Origin: CAWDCV01 sp963728125
GTDB lineage: Bacteria > Actinomycetota > Actinomycetes > CAWDCV01
Assembly (NCBI GenBank): GCA_963728125.1
Contig: CAVSIZ010000016.1
Span: 1 to 64,000 of the forward strand
DNA length: 64,000 bases
Direction: 5' to 3'
Shown here: piece by piece, positions 17,284 through 24,794 of the stretch
Layout of the letters: each line of letters starts with the position of its first letter
How positions within the stretch are numbered: the stretch's first letter is position 1
Program-made: the position numbers and the translations under genes
Notes under the pieces: model-generated
What the model was told of the DNA's origin: nothing
Databases searched by the model: none
What the model saw: only the letters and a program-made list of their open reading frames with translations

Positions 17284-17622
17284 TTACCGGGCCAGCTTCG
17301 GCCCACAGGGCCCGGCATCGACGGGCCGAGGTCTGGCAGCCTGCACGTCGAGAACCTCGTACGCACCGGGTTCGTCGACCGCCTGCACAGTCAGGGGCAT
17401 CAGGGTGGTTCGCACGTCGAACGCAGAAAGTGCACGGCGGTACGTGCCCACGCCATCCCACTGCGTCGCCATCACCCAGGCGGTGGGCTGATCAGCAGCA
17501 CGTCCGATGGTGCCGCTGCGATAGCCGGACTGCGCCGCCAACATGCCGAGAGCATGCTTGGCCTGCGCAAGGAACGCATCGCCGTCCTCGACGGGGACGT
17601 CGAAGCGTGTGACGACGAGCAT
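17284..17622 (-). CDS. antibiotic biosynthesis monooxygenase (ABM) fold protein
   Basis: This 112-residue protein has the ferredoxin-like ABM fold: MLVVTRFDVPVEDGDAFL, then the helix LAQAKHALGMLAAQSGYRSGTIGRA and the strand WVMATQWDGVGTYRRALSAFDV. The start is ATG 17622, with ggagg five bases upstream. Although the frame continues open for another 200 codons, those belong to the divergent neighbour. Members of this fold include heme-degrading and quinol monooxygenases, but the key catalytic residues cannot be assigned here. The role is unknown. Confidence 0.8.
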   Translation of the reverse strand: MLVVTRFDVPVEDGDAFLAQAKHALGMLAAQSGYRSGTIGRAADQPTAWVMATQWDGVGTYRRALSAFDVRTTLMPLTVQAVDEPGAYEVLDVQAARPRPVDAGPCGPKLAR

Positions 17623-17683
17623 GCCGACCTCCACGAGTCGTATGTTCCTCCACGGTAGGGCGAATCGACGAACGGAGGTCTCG

Positions 17684-18097
17684 GTGGCAACCGACAACCG
17701 GCGCCCCTCCTCGCGCAAGCCCTCGCGACGGCGAGCGGTGCGCCGCGCCGAAGCGCCGTCCCGGCCGGCCGGATCGGACCGGCCAGGCACCCGTCGGCCG
17801 ATCACGCCGCAGACCCGCAGAACCACCCGTGGGCGATTCGAGGCGCTCAGCGCCCGACCCCTGGTCCTCATGAGCAGGCTGCCGCGATGGCTGGTTCCCG
17901 TCATGCTCGCGATCCTGCTCGTCGCCGGGTTGGCGATCTCTGGTCCGCTGGGGGCCATCCTGCTGGCTGTTCTCGCCCTGTTTCTCGGCTGGCTGGTATT
18001 CGTCTCGTGGCCGGTGCTTCCGGCGACGACCCGCATCATTCGGCTCGTAGTGGTCGTGGGCATTTTGGGAGTCGCCGTGCTGCAGGTCACCCGATGA
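17684..18097 (+). CDS. small actinobacterial membrane protein (DUF6703-like)
   Basis: The 137-residue protein has a long, very basic and Arg/Pro/Ser-rich cytosolic N-terminus (1-65). Two transmembrane helices follow (VPVMLAILLVAGLAISGPLGAI and LLAVLALFLGWLVFVSW), then a third hydrophobic stretch near the C-terminus (IIRLVVVVGILGVAVLQV). The start is GTG 17684, with ggagg five bases upstream. It is divergent from the ABM gene and overlaps the next gene by ATGA. The resemblance to DUF6703 is from recall, and the function is unknown. Confidence 0.75.
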   Translation: MATDNRRPSSRKPSRRRAVRRAEAPSRPAGSDRPGTRRPITPQTRRTTRGRFEALSARPLVLMSRLPRWLVPVMLAILLVAGLAISGPLGAILLAVLALFLGWLVFVSWPVLPATTRIIRLVVVVGILGVAVLQVTR

Positions 18098-18342
18098 GCT
18101 TTCGCGTCGGCAGCCGCGAACGCGAGTCCGCGATGCCCGGCGGTGTCGCCCACCGCGGGCAGGTGGTGCGCGTCGGCGACACGGTTCGGCGCCCGCAGAA
18201 CCCAGGCAGCCGTGCCATCCACGCCCTGCTCGAGTATCTGCACGACGTCGGCTTCGACGGCGCGCCGCGCTATCTGATCATCGGGGGTTGGGTCGCCCAG
18301 AAGTGGCTGGTACGCGGTCTGTCGCTGGGTGCGGTGAAGTAA
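18094..18342 (+). pseudogene. N-terminal remnant of aminoglycoside-phosphotransferase-like gene
   Basis: The frame encodes 82 residues. The first 60 (REREGGVAHRGQVVRVGDTVRRP-type start, then AIHALLEYLHDVGFDGAPRYL) read like the N-terminal lobe of actinobacterial APH/choline-kinase-like phosphotransferases. The kinase then breaks off: after PRYL comes an unrelated 20-residue tail and a stop. There is no Brenner motif (HxDxxxxN) and no C-lobe. It overlaps the upstream gene (ATGA), and its TAA overlaps the ATG of the next gene (TAATG), so a deletion probably fused it into this tight operon. It could still be made as a small peptide. Confidence 0.65.
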
Positions 18343-19340
18343 TGCGAGCCGTCGTCGTCGAGCAGCCCGGATCCATCACGGTGACGTCGGTCAAGGATCC
18401 GACGCCGCAAAGCCGGGAGGTCGTGCTGGCCATCGACGGCTGCGGCATCTGCGGGACCGACATCCATCTCATCGACGGTGAGCTGCCGTACCGCCCCTAC
18501 CCGGTCATCCCCGGGCACGAGTTCGCTGGGACGGTGGTGGCGGTCGGCAGCAACGTCACAGAGTTCGCCGAGGGCGACCGGATCGCTGCGGATCCCAACA
18601 TCTTTTGCGGCGAGTGTCACTACTGCTTGATCGGGCGCGGCAACCTCTGCATCTACTACGGGGCACTCGGCGTGACGCGTGATGGCGCCTGCGCGGAGTT
18701 CCTCGCCGTACCCGTCGGCAACTGTTTCGCGCTGCCCGACTCGATGCCACTCGAGCACGCTCCGCTGATCGAACCGCTGTCGTGCGCCGTACACGGGTTC
18801 GACCTGCTGCCGGGACGCGTCGGAGAGCACTACCTCATCTACGGCGCCGGCACGATGGGGCTGATGATGGCTCAGCTCGCGCAGCGCGCGGGCGCAGCGA
18901 GCGTCTCTGTCGTTGACATCAACACTCCCCGACTCGAGGTCGCCCGTCGCCTTGGAGTCGATGCGACCGCCAACGCGGCCGCCGAGTTCGACCGTCCGCA
19001 CGGATGGGAGGTCGTCGTCGACTGCACGGGGGTGATCCCTGCGATCGAGGATGCGTTCACCCGGGTGCGACCCGGCGGCACGATGCAGGTCTTCGGCGTC
19101 GCCGCGGCCGACGCCAAGGCGTCGTTCTCGCCGTTCGACGTCTACAAGAATGAGATCACCATCGTCGGCAGCATGGCGGTGTTGCACAGCTTCGGTCGTG
19201 CCGTGGACCTGATGGCTAAGAACGTCATCGACGCCGACGTTCTCATCAGTGACCGGTATGGCTTGGACGACTACGCCGAAGCCGTCGATGCGTTCCGTCG
19301 CGGCATCGGACGCAAGCTCCAGATTCGACCGCAGGCCTGA
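18342..19340 (+). CDS. zinc-dependent alcohol/polyol dehydrogenase (MDR family)
   Basis: The 332-residue medium-chain dehydrogenase carries catalytic zinc ligands Cys37 and His59-Glu60 (GICGTD, PGHEFAG) and four structural zinc cysteines (89, 92, 95, 103). The NAD(P)-binding Rossmann loop is YGAGTMGLMMAQLAQRAG, followed by an Asp at the end of strand 2 (VVDIN), which favours NAD. It resembles sorbitol/arabinitol dehydrogenases, but the substrate is not certain. The ATG sits in a TAATG overlap with the truncated kinase gene. Confidence 0.88.
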   Translation: MRAVVVEQPGSITVTSVKDPTPQSREVVLAIDGCGICGTDIHLIDGELPYRPYPVIPGHEFAGTVVAVGSNVTEFAEGDRIAADPNIFCGECHYCLIGRGNLCIYYGALGVTRDGACAEFLAVPVGNCFALPDSMPLEHAPLIEPLSCAVHGFDLLPGRVGEHYLIYGAGTMGLMMAQLAQRAGAASVSVVDINTPRLEVARRLGVDATANAAAEFDRPHGWEVVVDCTGVIPAIEDAFTRVRPGGTMQVFGVAAADAKASFSPFDVYKNEITIVGSMAVLHSFGRAVDLMAKNVIDADVLISDRYGLDDYAEAVDAFRRGIGRKLQIRPQA

Positions 19341-19410
19341 ACGCCCTCACTGCAGCCGCCCGCGATCCGGCGGCCGTCAAGGCGATGGTGACGCCTGCTC
19401 GCTGACGGAA

Positions 19411-19440
19411 ATTGACAATCATTGTCAATAGAATGAATAT
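19411..19440 (+). promoter_or_regulatory. Zur/Fur-type operator overlapping the znuA promoter
   Basis: The 19-bp sequence attgacaatcattgtcaat (19411-19429) is a perfect palindrome (9-1-9), close to the actinobacterial Zur box. It contains a consensus -35 TTGACA (19412-19417). With 17-bp spacing comes a -10-like GAATAT (19435-19440), and the ATG at 19448 lies 7 nt further on. A bound repressor would block the -35 directly. With zur in the same operon, zinc-dependent autoregulation is the natural reading. Confidence 0.85.
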
Positions 19441-19447
19441 GGTTGTC

Positions 19448-20368
19448 ATGACCAGGACAGTCGCCGTTGGCATGTCGGTGGCGGCTGCCTTCCTCGTCGC
19501 GACGGCGGGGTGCTCGTCAAGCACGGACTCGGGCGGCGATGACGTTCAAGTCGTGGCCGCGTTCTACCCGTTGGCGTGGATGGCGGAGCAGGTCGCCGGC
19601 GATGTCGCGCGGGTCGAGACGCTGACGAAACCCGGTGCCGAACCGCACGACCTCGAGCTGACGCCGCAGGACGTCGCGACCATGACCGAGGCCGACCTGG
19701 TCGTCTACCTCGCGACGTTCCAGCCCGCTGTCGACGAGGCCGTGGCGCGAGAGGCAGAAGATCGGGCCTACGACGTCACGCCGGACGCGTCGCTCGACCT
19801 CACGTACACCCCGATCGAGGAGGGGGAGGACAGCGGCGAGATCGGCACCGTTGACCCTCACTTCTGGCTGGATCCACTGCGGCTTGCCGACGTCGGTGAT
19901 GCCTTCGCAGCTCGCCTCGGGGACGCCGATCCAGAGAACGCGCAGGCATTCCTCGACAACGCTGCGACGCTGCGTACCAGGCTCGAAGAACTCGACGTCG
20001 AGATCGCCACAGCGCTGACATCGTGTGAGCAGCGAGATCTGGTGACGAGCCACACTGCGTTCGGGTACCTCGCTCAGCGCTACGACATGGAACAGGTCGG
20101 GATCACCGGGCTGGTGCCCGAGGAGGAACCGTCGCCGCCTGAGCTCGCTGCCGTGTCAGACTTCGTCCGCGCGAACGGCGTGCGCACCATCTACTACGAG
20201 ACGCTGGTGAGTCCTGCGGTCGCAGAGACACTCGCCCGAGAGACCGGTGCAACGACCGCCGTCCTCGACCCGCTCGAAGGGCTCACCGAAGAGTCGTCTG
20301 GCGACGACTACATCGAGGTAATGCGGACCAACGCGCAGACCCTGCAACGAGGGCAGGAGTGTGCATGA
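19448..20368 (+). CDS. znuA: zinc/manganese ABC transporter substrate-binding lipoprotein
   Basis: This 306-residue cluster A-I binding protein has a lipobox with Cys22 (ATAGC). Metal-ligand positions are His67 (EPHDLELTP), His138 (VDPHFWLDP), His202 (TSHTAFGYLA), and the Asp in AVLDPLEG. The variable loop is acidic (EEGEDSGEIG) rather than histidine-rich. The start at ATG 19448 is preferred because it begins at the predicted transcription start and gives a normal signal peptide. In-frame ATGs also exist at 19433 and 19439. It heads znuA-znuC-znuB-zur. Confidence 0.92.
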   Translation: MTRTVAVGMSVAAAFLVATAGCSSSTDSGGDDVQVVAAFYPLAWMAEQVAGDVARVETLTKPGAEPHDLELTPQDVATMTEADLVVYLATFQPAVDEAVAREAEDRAYDVTPDASLDLTYTPIEEGEDSGEIGTVDPHFWLDPLRLADVGDAFAARLGDADPENAQAFLDNAATLRTRLEELDVEIATALTSCEQRDLVTSHTAFGYLAQRYDMEQVGITGLVPEEEPSPPELAAVSDFVRANGVRTIYYETLVSPAVAETLARETGATTAVLDPLEGLTEESSGDDYIEVMRTNAQTLQRGQECA

Positions 20369-21108
20369 CTGACGTCGTCCGCGTTCAGCATGCATCAATC
20401 GGATACCGAGACCATGCTGTCGTCCGCGACCTCGATCTCGAGCTCCATCACGGCGACGTCATGGCTGTTCTCGGTGCCAACGGATCGGGAAAGACCACGC
20501 TGCTGCGCGGCATCCTCGGCCTAGCCACGCTGCTCGCCGGTTCCATTGACCTGTTCGGCGTACCGATCGACCGCTTCGGCGAGCGCTATCGCCTGGGCTA
20601 CGTCCCGCAGCGCCCAGCCATCGGGGGCGGCGTCCCCGCGACCGTGACTGAAGTAGTCAGTTCCGGGCGGTTGCCGCGCAAGCGACCGTTCGCGCTGATG
20701 ACTACGCAGGATCGACGGGCCATCGCGAATGCCATCGACGCGGTGAGGTTGACCGAGAAAGCCTCCCAACCGGTCAGCACATTGTCAGGCGGTCAGCAGC
20801 GCCGGGTGCTCATCGCTCGCGCGCTGGCCAGCGAGCCCGAGGTGCTCGTCCTCGACGAGCCCACAGCGGGCGTTGATGCTGCCAATCAGGAGATTCTTGC
20901 CGCGACGCTCACCGGCTTGGTGCAGCGCGGCGCCACGATCCTGCTCGTCGCTCACGAGCTTGGTCCGCTTGTACCTCTCGTCGACCGGGTCGTGGTGCTG
21001 CGCGACGGGCGGAAGACGTACGACGGCCCCCCAACGCAGGACCTTGCCGGCGAGGACTCGCACCCGCACGGTGATGTCGGAGCACTGGACCGTGGGTGGT
21101 TCGCATGA
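20365..21108 (+). CDS. znuC: zinc ABC transporter ATP-binding protein
   Basis: The 247-residue ABC ATPase energises zinc import. The Walker A is GANGSGKTT (about 36-44), the signature is LSGGQQRR, and the Walker B is VLVLDEPTAG followed by the switch His in LLVAHELG. The ATG overlaps the znuA stop (ATGA), and its own stop overlaps znuB the same way. Translational coupling of all three transporter parts is therefore likely. Confidence 0.94.
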   Translation: MTDVVRVQHASIGYRDHAVVRDLDLELHHGDVMAVLGANGSGKTTLLRGILGLATLLAGSIDLFGVPIDRFGERYRLGYVPQRPAIGGGVPATVTEVVSSGRLPRKRPFALMTTQDRRAIANAIDAVRLTEKASQPVSTLSGGQQRRVLIARALASEPEVLVLDEPTAGVDAANQEILAATLTGLVQRGATILLVAHELGPLVPLVDRVVVLRDGRKTYDGPPTQDLAGEDSHPHGDVGALDRGWFA

Positions 21109-22061
21109 CTTTCCTGTCGTACGACTTCATGCAGCGTGCGCTGCTGGCTGCGCTGCTTGTCGGTGTGGCGGCCCCCAGCGTTGGCGTCTACCTCGTGCAG
21201 CGTCGGCTTGCTCTCATCGGCGACGGCCTGGGACATGCTGCTCTCACCGGCGTTGCCATCGGCCTCCTGACCAGTACGTCGCCAGTGCTGACCGCGCTTG
21301 TGTGTGCCGTGGCGGGCGGAATCGTTGTCGAGCTGGTTCGGCTGCGTGGCAGGACGACTGGCGACATCGCTCTCGCCATTCTGTTCTACGGCGGGATTGC
21401 CGGCGGTGTCGTCCTCGTGAGCAAGGCGCCCGGGGGAACGCCGGGCAACCTCAATGCCTACCTGTTCGGCGCGATCACGACGACAACGCCTGCCGACCTC
21501 GTCACGTTTGCGGTGCTGAGCATCTTCGTGCTCGTCGTCACCGTCGGTCTGGCGCGCCCGCTGTTCGCCGTCAGTGATGACGAGGAGTATGCGCGTGCGT
21601 CCGGACTTCCTGTCGTGCGCTACAACGTGCTGCTCGCAGTCATCACTGCTGTCACCGTCGTCGTGTCGATGCGCGTCGTTGGTCTGCTGCTCATCAGCGC
21701 ACTGATGGTCGTCCCAGTTGCAACAGCTCAGCTGATCCGTTCCAGTTTCGCCGGAACAATGGCCGTTGCGATCGGCATCGGTGTGGTTGTGAGTGCTGGC
21801 GGAGTCGTGACGTCGTTTTACGCCGATACGCCGTCCGGCGGCACAATCGTGCTCCTGGCCGTGGCCGTCTTCGGCGTGGTTCTCACCGGCTCTGCCGTAC
21901 GGCATCGACTACGGCGTGATGTGCACCCGGAGGCGGAGGACCACCTGCATCGTCACGGCCCGGAATGCGGCCATCCGGCGGTGAGCCACGAGGACCACGT
22001 CGACTACGTCCACGATGGGCATCGTCATGCGGTGCACGGCGCGCACTACGACGAGCACTGA
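21105..22061 (+). CDS. znuB: zinc ABC transporter permease with His-rich tail
   Basis: The 318-residue permease has about eight hydrophobic segments of the ABC-3 family (GVYLVQRRLALIGDGLGHAA near the N-terminus, GLLLISALMVVPVATA near the middle). After the last helix the protein carries an unusual 52-residue cytosolic tail with 14 histidines (HLHRHG, HEDH, HDGHRHAVHGAHYDEH). Such a tail can bind zinc. The substrate-binding protein lacks the usual His-rich loop, so the metal-buffering segment seems to sit on the permease here. The zur gene follows after 10 bp with aggagg. Confidence 0.93.
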   Translation: MTFLSYDFMQRALLAALLVGVAAPSVGVYLVQRRLALIGDGLGHAALTGVAIGLLTSTSPVLTALVCAVAGGIVVELVRLRGRTTGDIALAILFYGGIAGGVVLVSKAPGGTPGNLNAYLFGAITTTTPADLVTFAVLSIFVLVVTVGLARPLFAVSDDEEYARASGLPVVRYNVLLAVITAVTVVVSMRVVGLLLISALMVVPVATAQLIRSSFAGTMAVAIGIGVVVSAGGVVTSFYADTPSGGTIVLLAVAVFGVVLTGSAVRHRLRRDVHPEAEDHLHRHGPECGHPAVSHEDHVDYVHDGHRHAVHGAHYDEH

Positions 22062-22071
22062 GGAGGCAACG

Positions 22072-22485
22072 ATGACCTCTGCACCTGCACCCCGCTCGAC
22101 TCGACAGCGAGCCGCCGTCGCTGCGGTGCTCGACGAACAGGCGGACTTTCGCAGCGCGCAGGATTTGCACGCAATGCTGCGCGAACGCGGTGCAGGCGTC
22201 GGCCTGACGACCGTGTATCGAACGCTGCAGGCGCTAGCCGACTCAGGTGAGGTTGATGTTCTGCGCGGCGTCGATGGCGAAGCCGTCTACCGGCGCTGCA
22301 GCACCGGACATCATCACCATCTTGTCTGCCGCAACTGTGGCCGTGCCGTCGAGGTCGAGGGGCCAGCCGTCGAACGGTGGGCCGACCGCGTCGCCGCTGA
22401 GCACGGCTTTGTCGACGTCAGTCACACCTTGGAGATCTTCGGCACCTGCGCGTCCTGCGCCTCGTTGGGCAGCGCTCCCCCGTAA
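22072..22485 (+). CDS. zur: Fur-family zinc uptake regulator
   Basis: The 137-residue regulator has an N-terminal winged helix (RSAQDLHAMLRERGAGVGLTTVYRTLQALADSG). The C-terminal dimerisation domain has GHHHHLVC and the structural zinc pairs Cys86/Cys89 and Cys126/Cys129. The regulatory-site histidines (80-83, 118) fit Fur/Zur. Location in the znu operon and the palindrome upstream support Zur. The aggagg at 22061-22066 fixes the start at ATG 22072. Its last 64 bp overlap the convergent uppS gene. Confidence 0.93.
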   Translation: MTSAPAPRSTRQRAAVAAVLDEQADFRSAQDLHAMLRERGAGVGLTTVYRTLQALADSGEVDVLRGVDGEAVYRRCSTGHHHHLVCRNCGRAVEVEGPAVERWADRVAAEHGFVDVSHTLEIFGTCASCASLGSAPP

Positions 22486-23240
22486 CGCCGATCCCGCGAA
22501 GCGTAGAGCTCGATCGCGTTCCACAGGTGTCGCCGATCGAAGTCCGGCCACAGTGTGTCGAGAAAGACAAGCTCCGCGTACGCCGACTGCCACAGCAGGA
22601 AGTTGGACGTGCGCTGCTCGCCGGAGGAGCGCACGAACAGGTCGACATCGGGGATGTCGGGTTCGTCGAGATGATGGGCAATCGTGCGCTCGTCGACGCG
22701 CTCCGGATCAAGTCGGCCTGCAGCGACCTCACGCGCAATGGCCCTCGCGGCATCGGCAATCTCTGCGCGGCCGCCGTAGTTCACGCAGAACTGCAGCGTG
22801 AGCACGTCGTTATCCCGCGTACGGCGTTCGGCGTCCTCGAGCTCGGCGATCACGGACTTCCACAATCGGGGACGTCGTCCTGCCCAGCGCACGCGGACGC
22901 CGACAGCGTCGAGCTCGTCACGGCGTCGCCGGATGACGTCGCGGTTGAAACCCATGAGGAAGCGGACCTCGTCCGGCGACCGGCGCCAGTTCTCTGTCGA
23001 GAACGCGTACGCGGACAGGTAGGGCACGCCGATCTCGATGGCGCCCATGACGACGTCGAGCAGCGCGCTCTCGCCTGCCTCGTGACCCTTCGTCCGCGGC
23101 AGGTCACGCTGCTTCGCCCAGCGCCCATTGCCGTCCATGACGATGGCGATGTGCCGCGGCACGAGGTCGCGCGGGATGTCCGGCGGTCTCGCACCCATCG
23201 GATGTGGGAACGGCGCTGCAGGTGGGTTTCGTCGGCGCAT
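22422..23240 (-). CDS. uppS: isoprenyl (undecaprenyl/decaprenyl) diphosphate synthase
   Basis: This 272-residue cis-prenyltransferase extends isoprenyl diphosphates to the lipid carrier for cell-wall synthesis. The catalytic Asp is Asp36 in IAIVMDGNGRWA. YAFSTENWRRS, NYGGRAEI and the C-terminal DLFVRSSGEQRTSNFLLWQ-AYAEL block complete the family pattern. The start is ATG 23240, five bases after recO ends; ATG at codon 15 is an alternative. The C-terminus overlaps zur by 64 bp on the opposite strand. Confidence 0.95.
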   Translation of the reverse strand: MRRRNPPAAPFPHPMGARPPDIPRDLVPRHIAIVMDGNGRWAKQRDLPRTKGHEAGESALLDVVMGAIEIGVPYLSAYAFSTENWRRSPDEVRFLMGFNRDVIRRRRDELDAVGVRVRWAGRRPRLWKSVIAELEDAERRTRDNDVLTLQFCVNYGGRAEIADAARAIAREVAAGRLDPERVDERTIAHHLDEPDIPDVDLFVRSSGEQRTSNFLLWQSAYAELVFLDTLWPDFDRRHLWNAIELYASRDRRYGGALPNEAQDAQVPKISKV

Positions 23241-23244
23241 GCGA

Positions 23245-23976
23245 TCAAACGCGCTCGACGTGGCGCAGCGACCGCAGGCCCTGTTCGAGGTGCCACTGGA
23301 GATATGCCGCGACGAGTCCGCTGCCTTCGCGCCGATGCCGGGTGTCGGCCGCATCGGCAACGAGCCAGTCGCCGCTGAGCAGCGCACTCAGCAGGCGCAG
23401 CGTGTCGGGAGCCGGGGCAGCGCAGCCGGCCGGTCGGCAGCCGGTGCACACCGCACCGCCGCTGGCGAGCGCGAAGAAACGGTGCGGGCCGTCGATGCCG
23501 CATCGGGCACACGACGCGAACGACGGTGCGTAGCCGGCGACCGCCAGCGAACGCAGCAGGAACGCGTCGAGGACGAGGTCCGCGGCGTGCTCGCCCGCGG
23601 CGAGTGCGCGCAGGCCGCCGACGAGCAGGAGGAACTGCTGGACAGCCGGCTCCTTCTCGACACCGGTGAAGCGCTCGGCGGTCTCGAGCATCGCGGTGCC
23701 TGCGGTGTAGCGCGCGTAGTCGGTGGCGATGCCTTCGCCGTACGGCGCAAGCGTCTCGGCCTGCGTCACGATGTCGAGTGAGCGACCGGCGTACAGCTGC
23801 AGGTCGACGTGCATGAACGGCTCGAGCCGCGCTCCGAATCGCGAGGTCGTGCGCCGGACGCCCTTGCCGACCGCGCGAACGCGGCCGTTGTGGCGGGTGA
23901 GCAGGGTGATGATGCGATCGGCCTCGCCGAGTTTCTGGGTGCGCAGGACGACACCCTCGTCGCGGTAGAGGCTCAC
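23245..23976 (-). CDS. recO: DNA repair protein RecO
   Basis: The 243-residue protein acts in the RecFOR pathway, loading RecA on SSB-coated DNA. The OB-fold N-terminus reads SLYRDEGVVLRTQKLGEADRIITLLTR. The zinc site has CARCG and CTGC in the C-terminal half. GTG 23976 with gaggga about ten bases upstream is taken as the start, since upstream residues match no family member. It is followed directly by uppS, as in many actinobacteria. Confidence 0.94.
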   Translation of the reverse strand: MSLYRDEGVVLRTQKLGEADRIITLLTRHNGRVRAVGKGVRRTTSRFGARLEPFMHVDLQLYAGRSLDIVTQAETLAPYGEGIATDYARYTAGTAMLETAERFTGVEKEPAVQQFLLLVGGLRALAAGEHAADLVLDAFLLRSLAVAGYAPSFASCARCGIDGPHRFFALASGGAVCTGCRPAGCAAPAPDTLRLLSALLSGDWLVADAADTRHRREGSGLVAAYLQWHLEQGLRSLRHVERV

Positions 23977-23995
23977 CGTCGCATTCTCCCTCGCC

Positions 23996-24065
23996 GTCCC
24001 CTTCCGAGTTGTCCGAACGTGGTGACGCCAGGGGTGCGTGTCGTTCGGACAACGTGGAAGGGGAC
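23996..24065. repeat. long inverted repeat between recO and the CPBP gene
   Basis: The 24-bp arms 23996-24019 and 24042-24065 are complementary at 22 positions and enclose a 22-nt loop. The loop side contains gcgtgtcgtt (24036-24045), which is also found in the inverted repeat at 27276-27337. The element fills the whole gap between recO and the preceding gene on that strand. It may act as a terminator or processing site, or be a dispersed palindromic element. Confidence 0.75.
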
Positions 24066-24070
24066 AGGCA

Positions 24071-24775
24071 TCAGGCGGTGGCGGCGATCGCTGCTGTCGC
24101 CAGCCCATTGATCACCATGTGGGCGACGATGCCGGCGCCGAGCCGCCCGGTCCACCAGCGCAACCCGCCGAGCAGCAGCCCGAGCACCACGAGCAGGATC
24201 GCGCGGGTCGGCTCGAGGTGTCCGAGACCGAAGACGATCCCGCTGACCACGGTGGCGAGCAACGGCGAGAGGCCGCGCTTGGCCAACGCTCCCCACCACA
24301 GGCCACGAAAGCTCAGCTCCTCGGCGATCGGGCCGATGACCGCAAACGACACCGCGAGCGCGACGAACCACGGACCGCTGATCCCGCTCGCAATCTCCGC
24401 GGCTGCCGCTGTCGGAGTCACGCCCACCAGGAGCGCGACGAGCACGTAGAGCACGGTCAGCGATACGGCAGCCAGAGCGGCGAGCATGCCGATGCCGAGG
24501 TCTACCCAGCGAATGGACAGCGCCAGATCGTGGCGCACACCGCGGCCCTTTCGCCGTACCACCCAGATCGGGTAGAGGGCGAGGGCGGCCTGTCCGAGGA
24601 TCAGCGACCCCACCACCGTGGGACCATCGCCGAGCCCCAGCAGGCCGCCCAGCACCCAGAACGAGCCGAGGCTGAGCACCGCGTAGAGAGCGAGAGTCAC
24701 GACCGCGTCGGGGATCCCCCATCGTGCGGTCGGCAACGCCTGCGTCGGGTCCGCGACGGCCGGCGATGTGCTCAC
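24071..24775 (-). CDS. CPBP-family intramembrane glutamic endopeptidase
   Basis: The 234-residue membrane protein has about six to eight hydrophobic segments and the CAAX-protease/bacteriocin-processing signature: Glu152-Glu153 and Arg157 in AEELSFRG, His186 in FGLGH, and His219 with Asn223 in AHMVIN. Relatives process lipid-modified or peptide substrates inside the membrane. No bacteriocin genes are adjacent, so the substrate is unknown. It lies 19 bp downstream of leuA. Confidence 0.88.
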   Translation of the reverse strand: MSTSPAVADPTQALPTARWGIPDAVVTLALYAVLSLGSFWVLGGLLGLGDGPTVVGSLILGQAALALYPIWVVRRKGRGVRHDLALSIRWVDLGIGMLAALAAVSLTVLYVLVALLVGVTPTAAAAEIASGISGPWFVALAVSFAVIGPIAEELSFRGLWWGALAKRGLSPLLATVVSGIVFGLGHLEPTRAILLVVLGLLLGGLRWWTGRLGAGIVAHMVINGLATAAIAATA

Positions 24776-24794
24776 GCTCGCGAGGCTAGTGCGC

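Noticed and set aside
17284..18243. 319-codon frame extending the monooxygenase-fold gene upstream
   Set aside because: The upstream 200 codons are antisense to the small membrane protein gene; a ggagg-preceded ATG at 17622 gives the normal family length.
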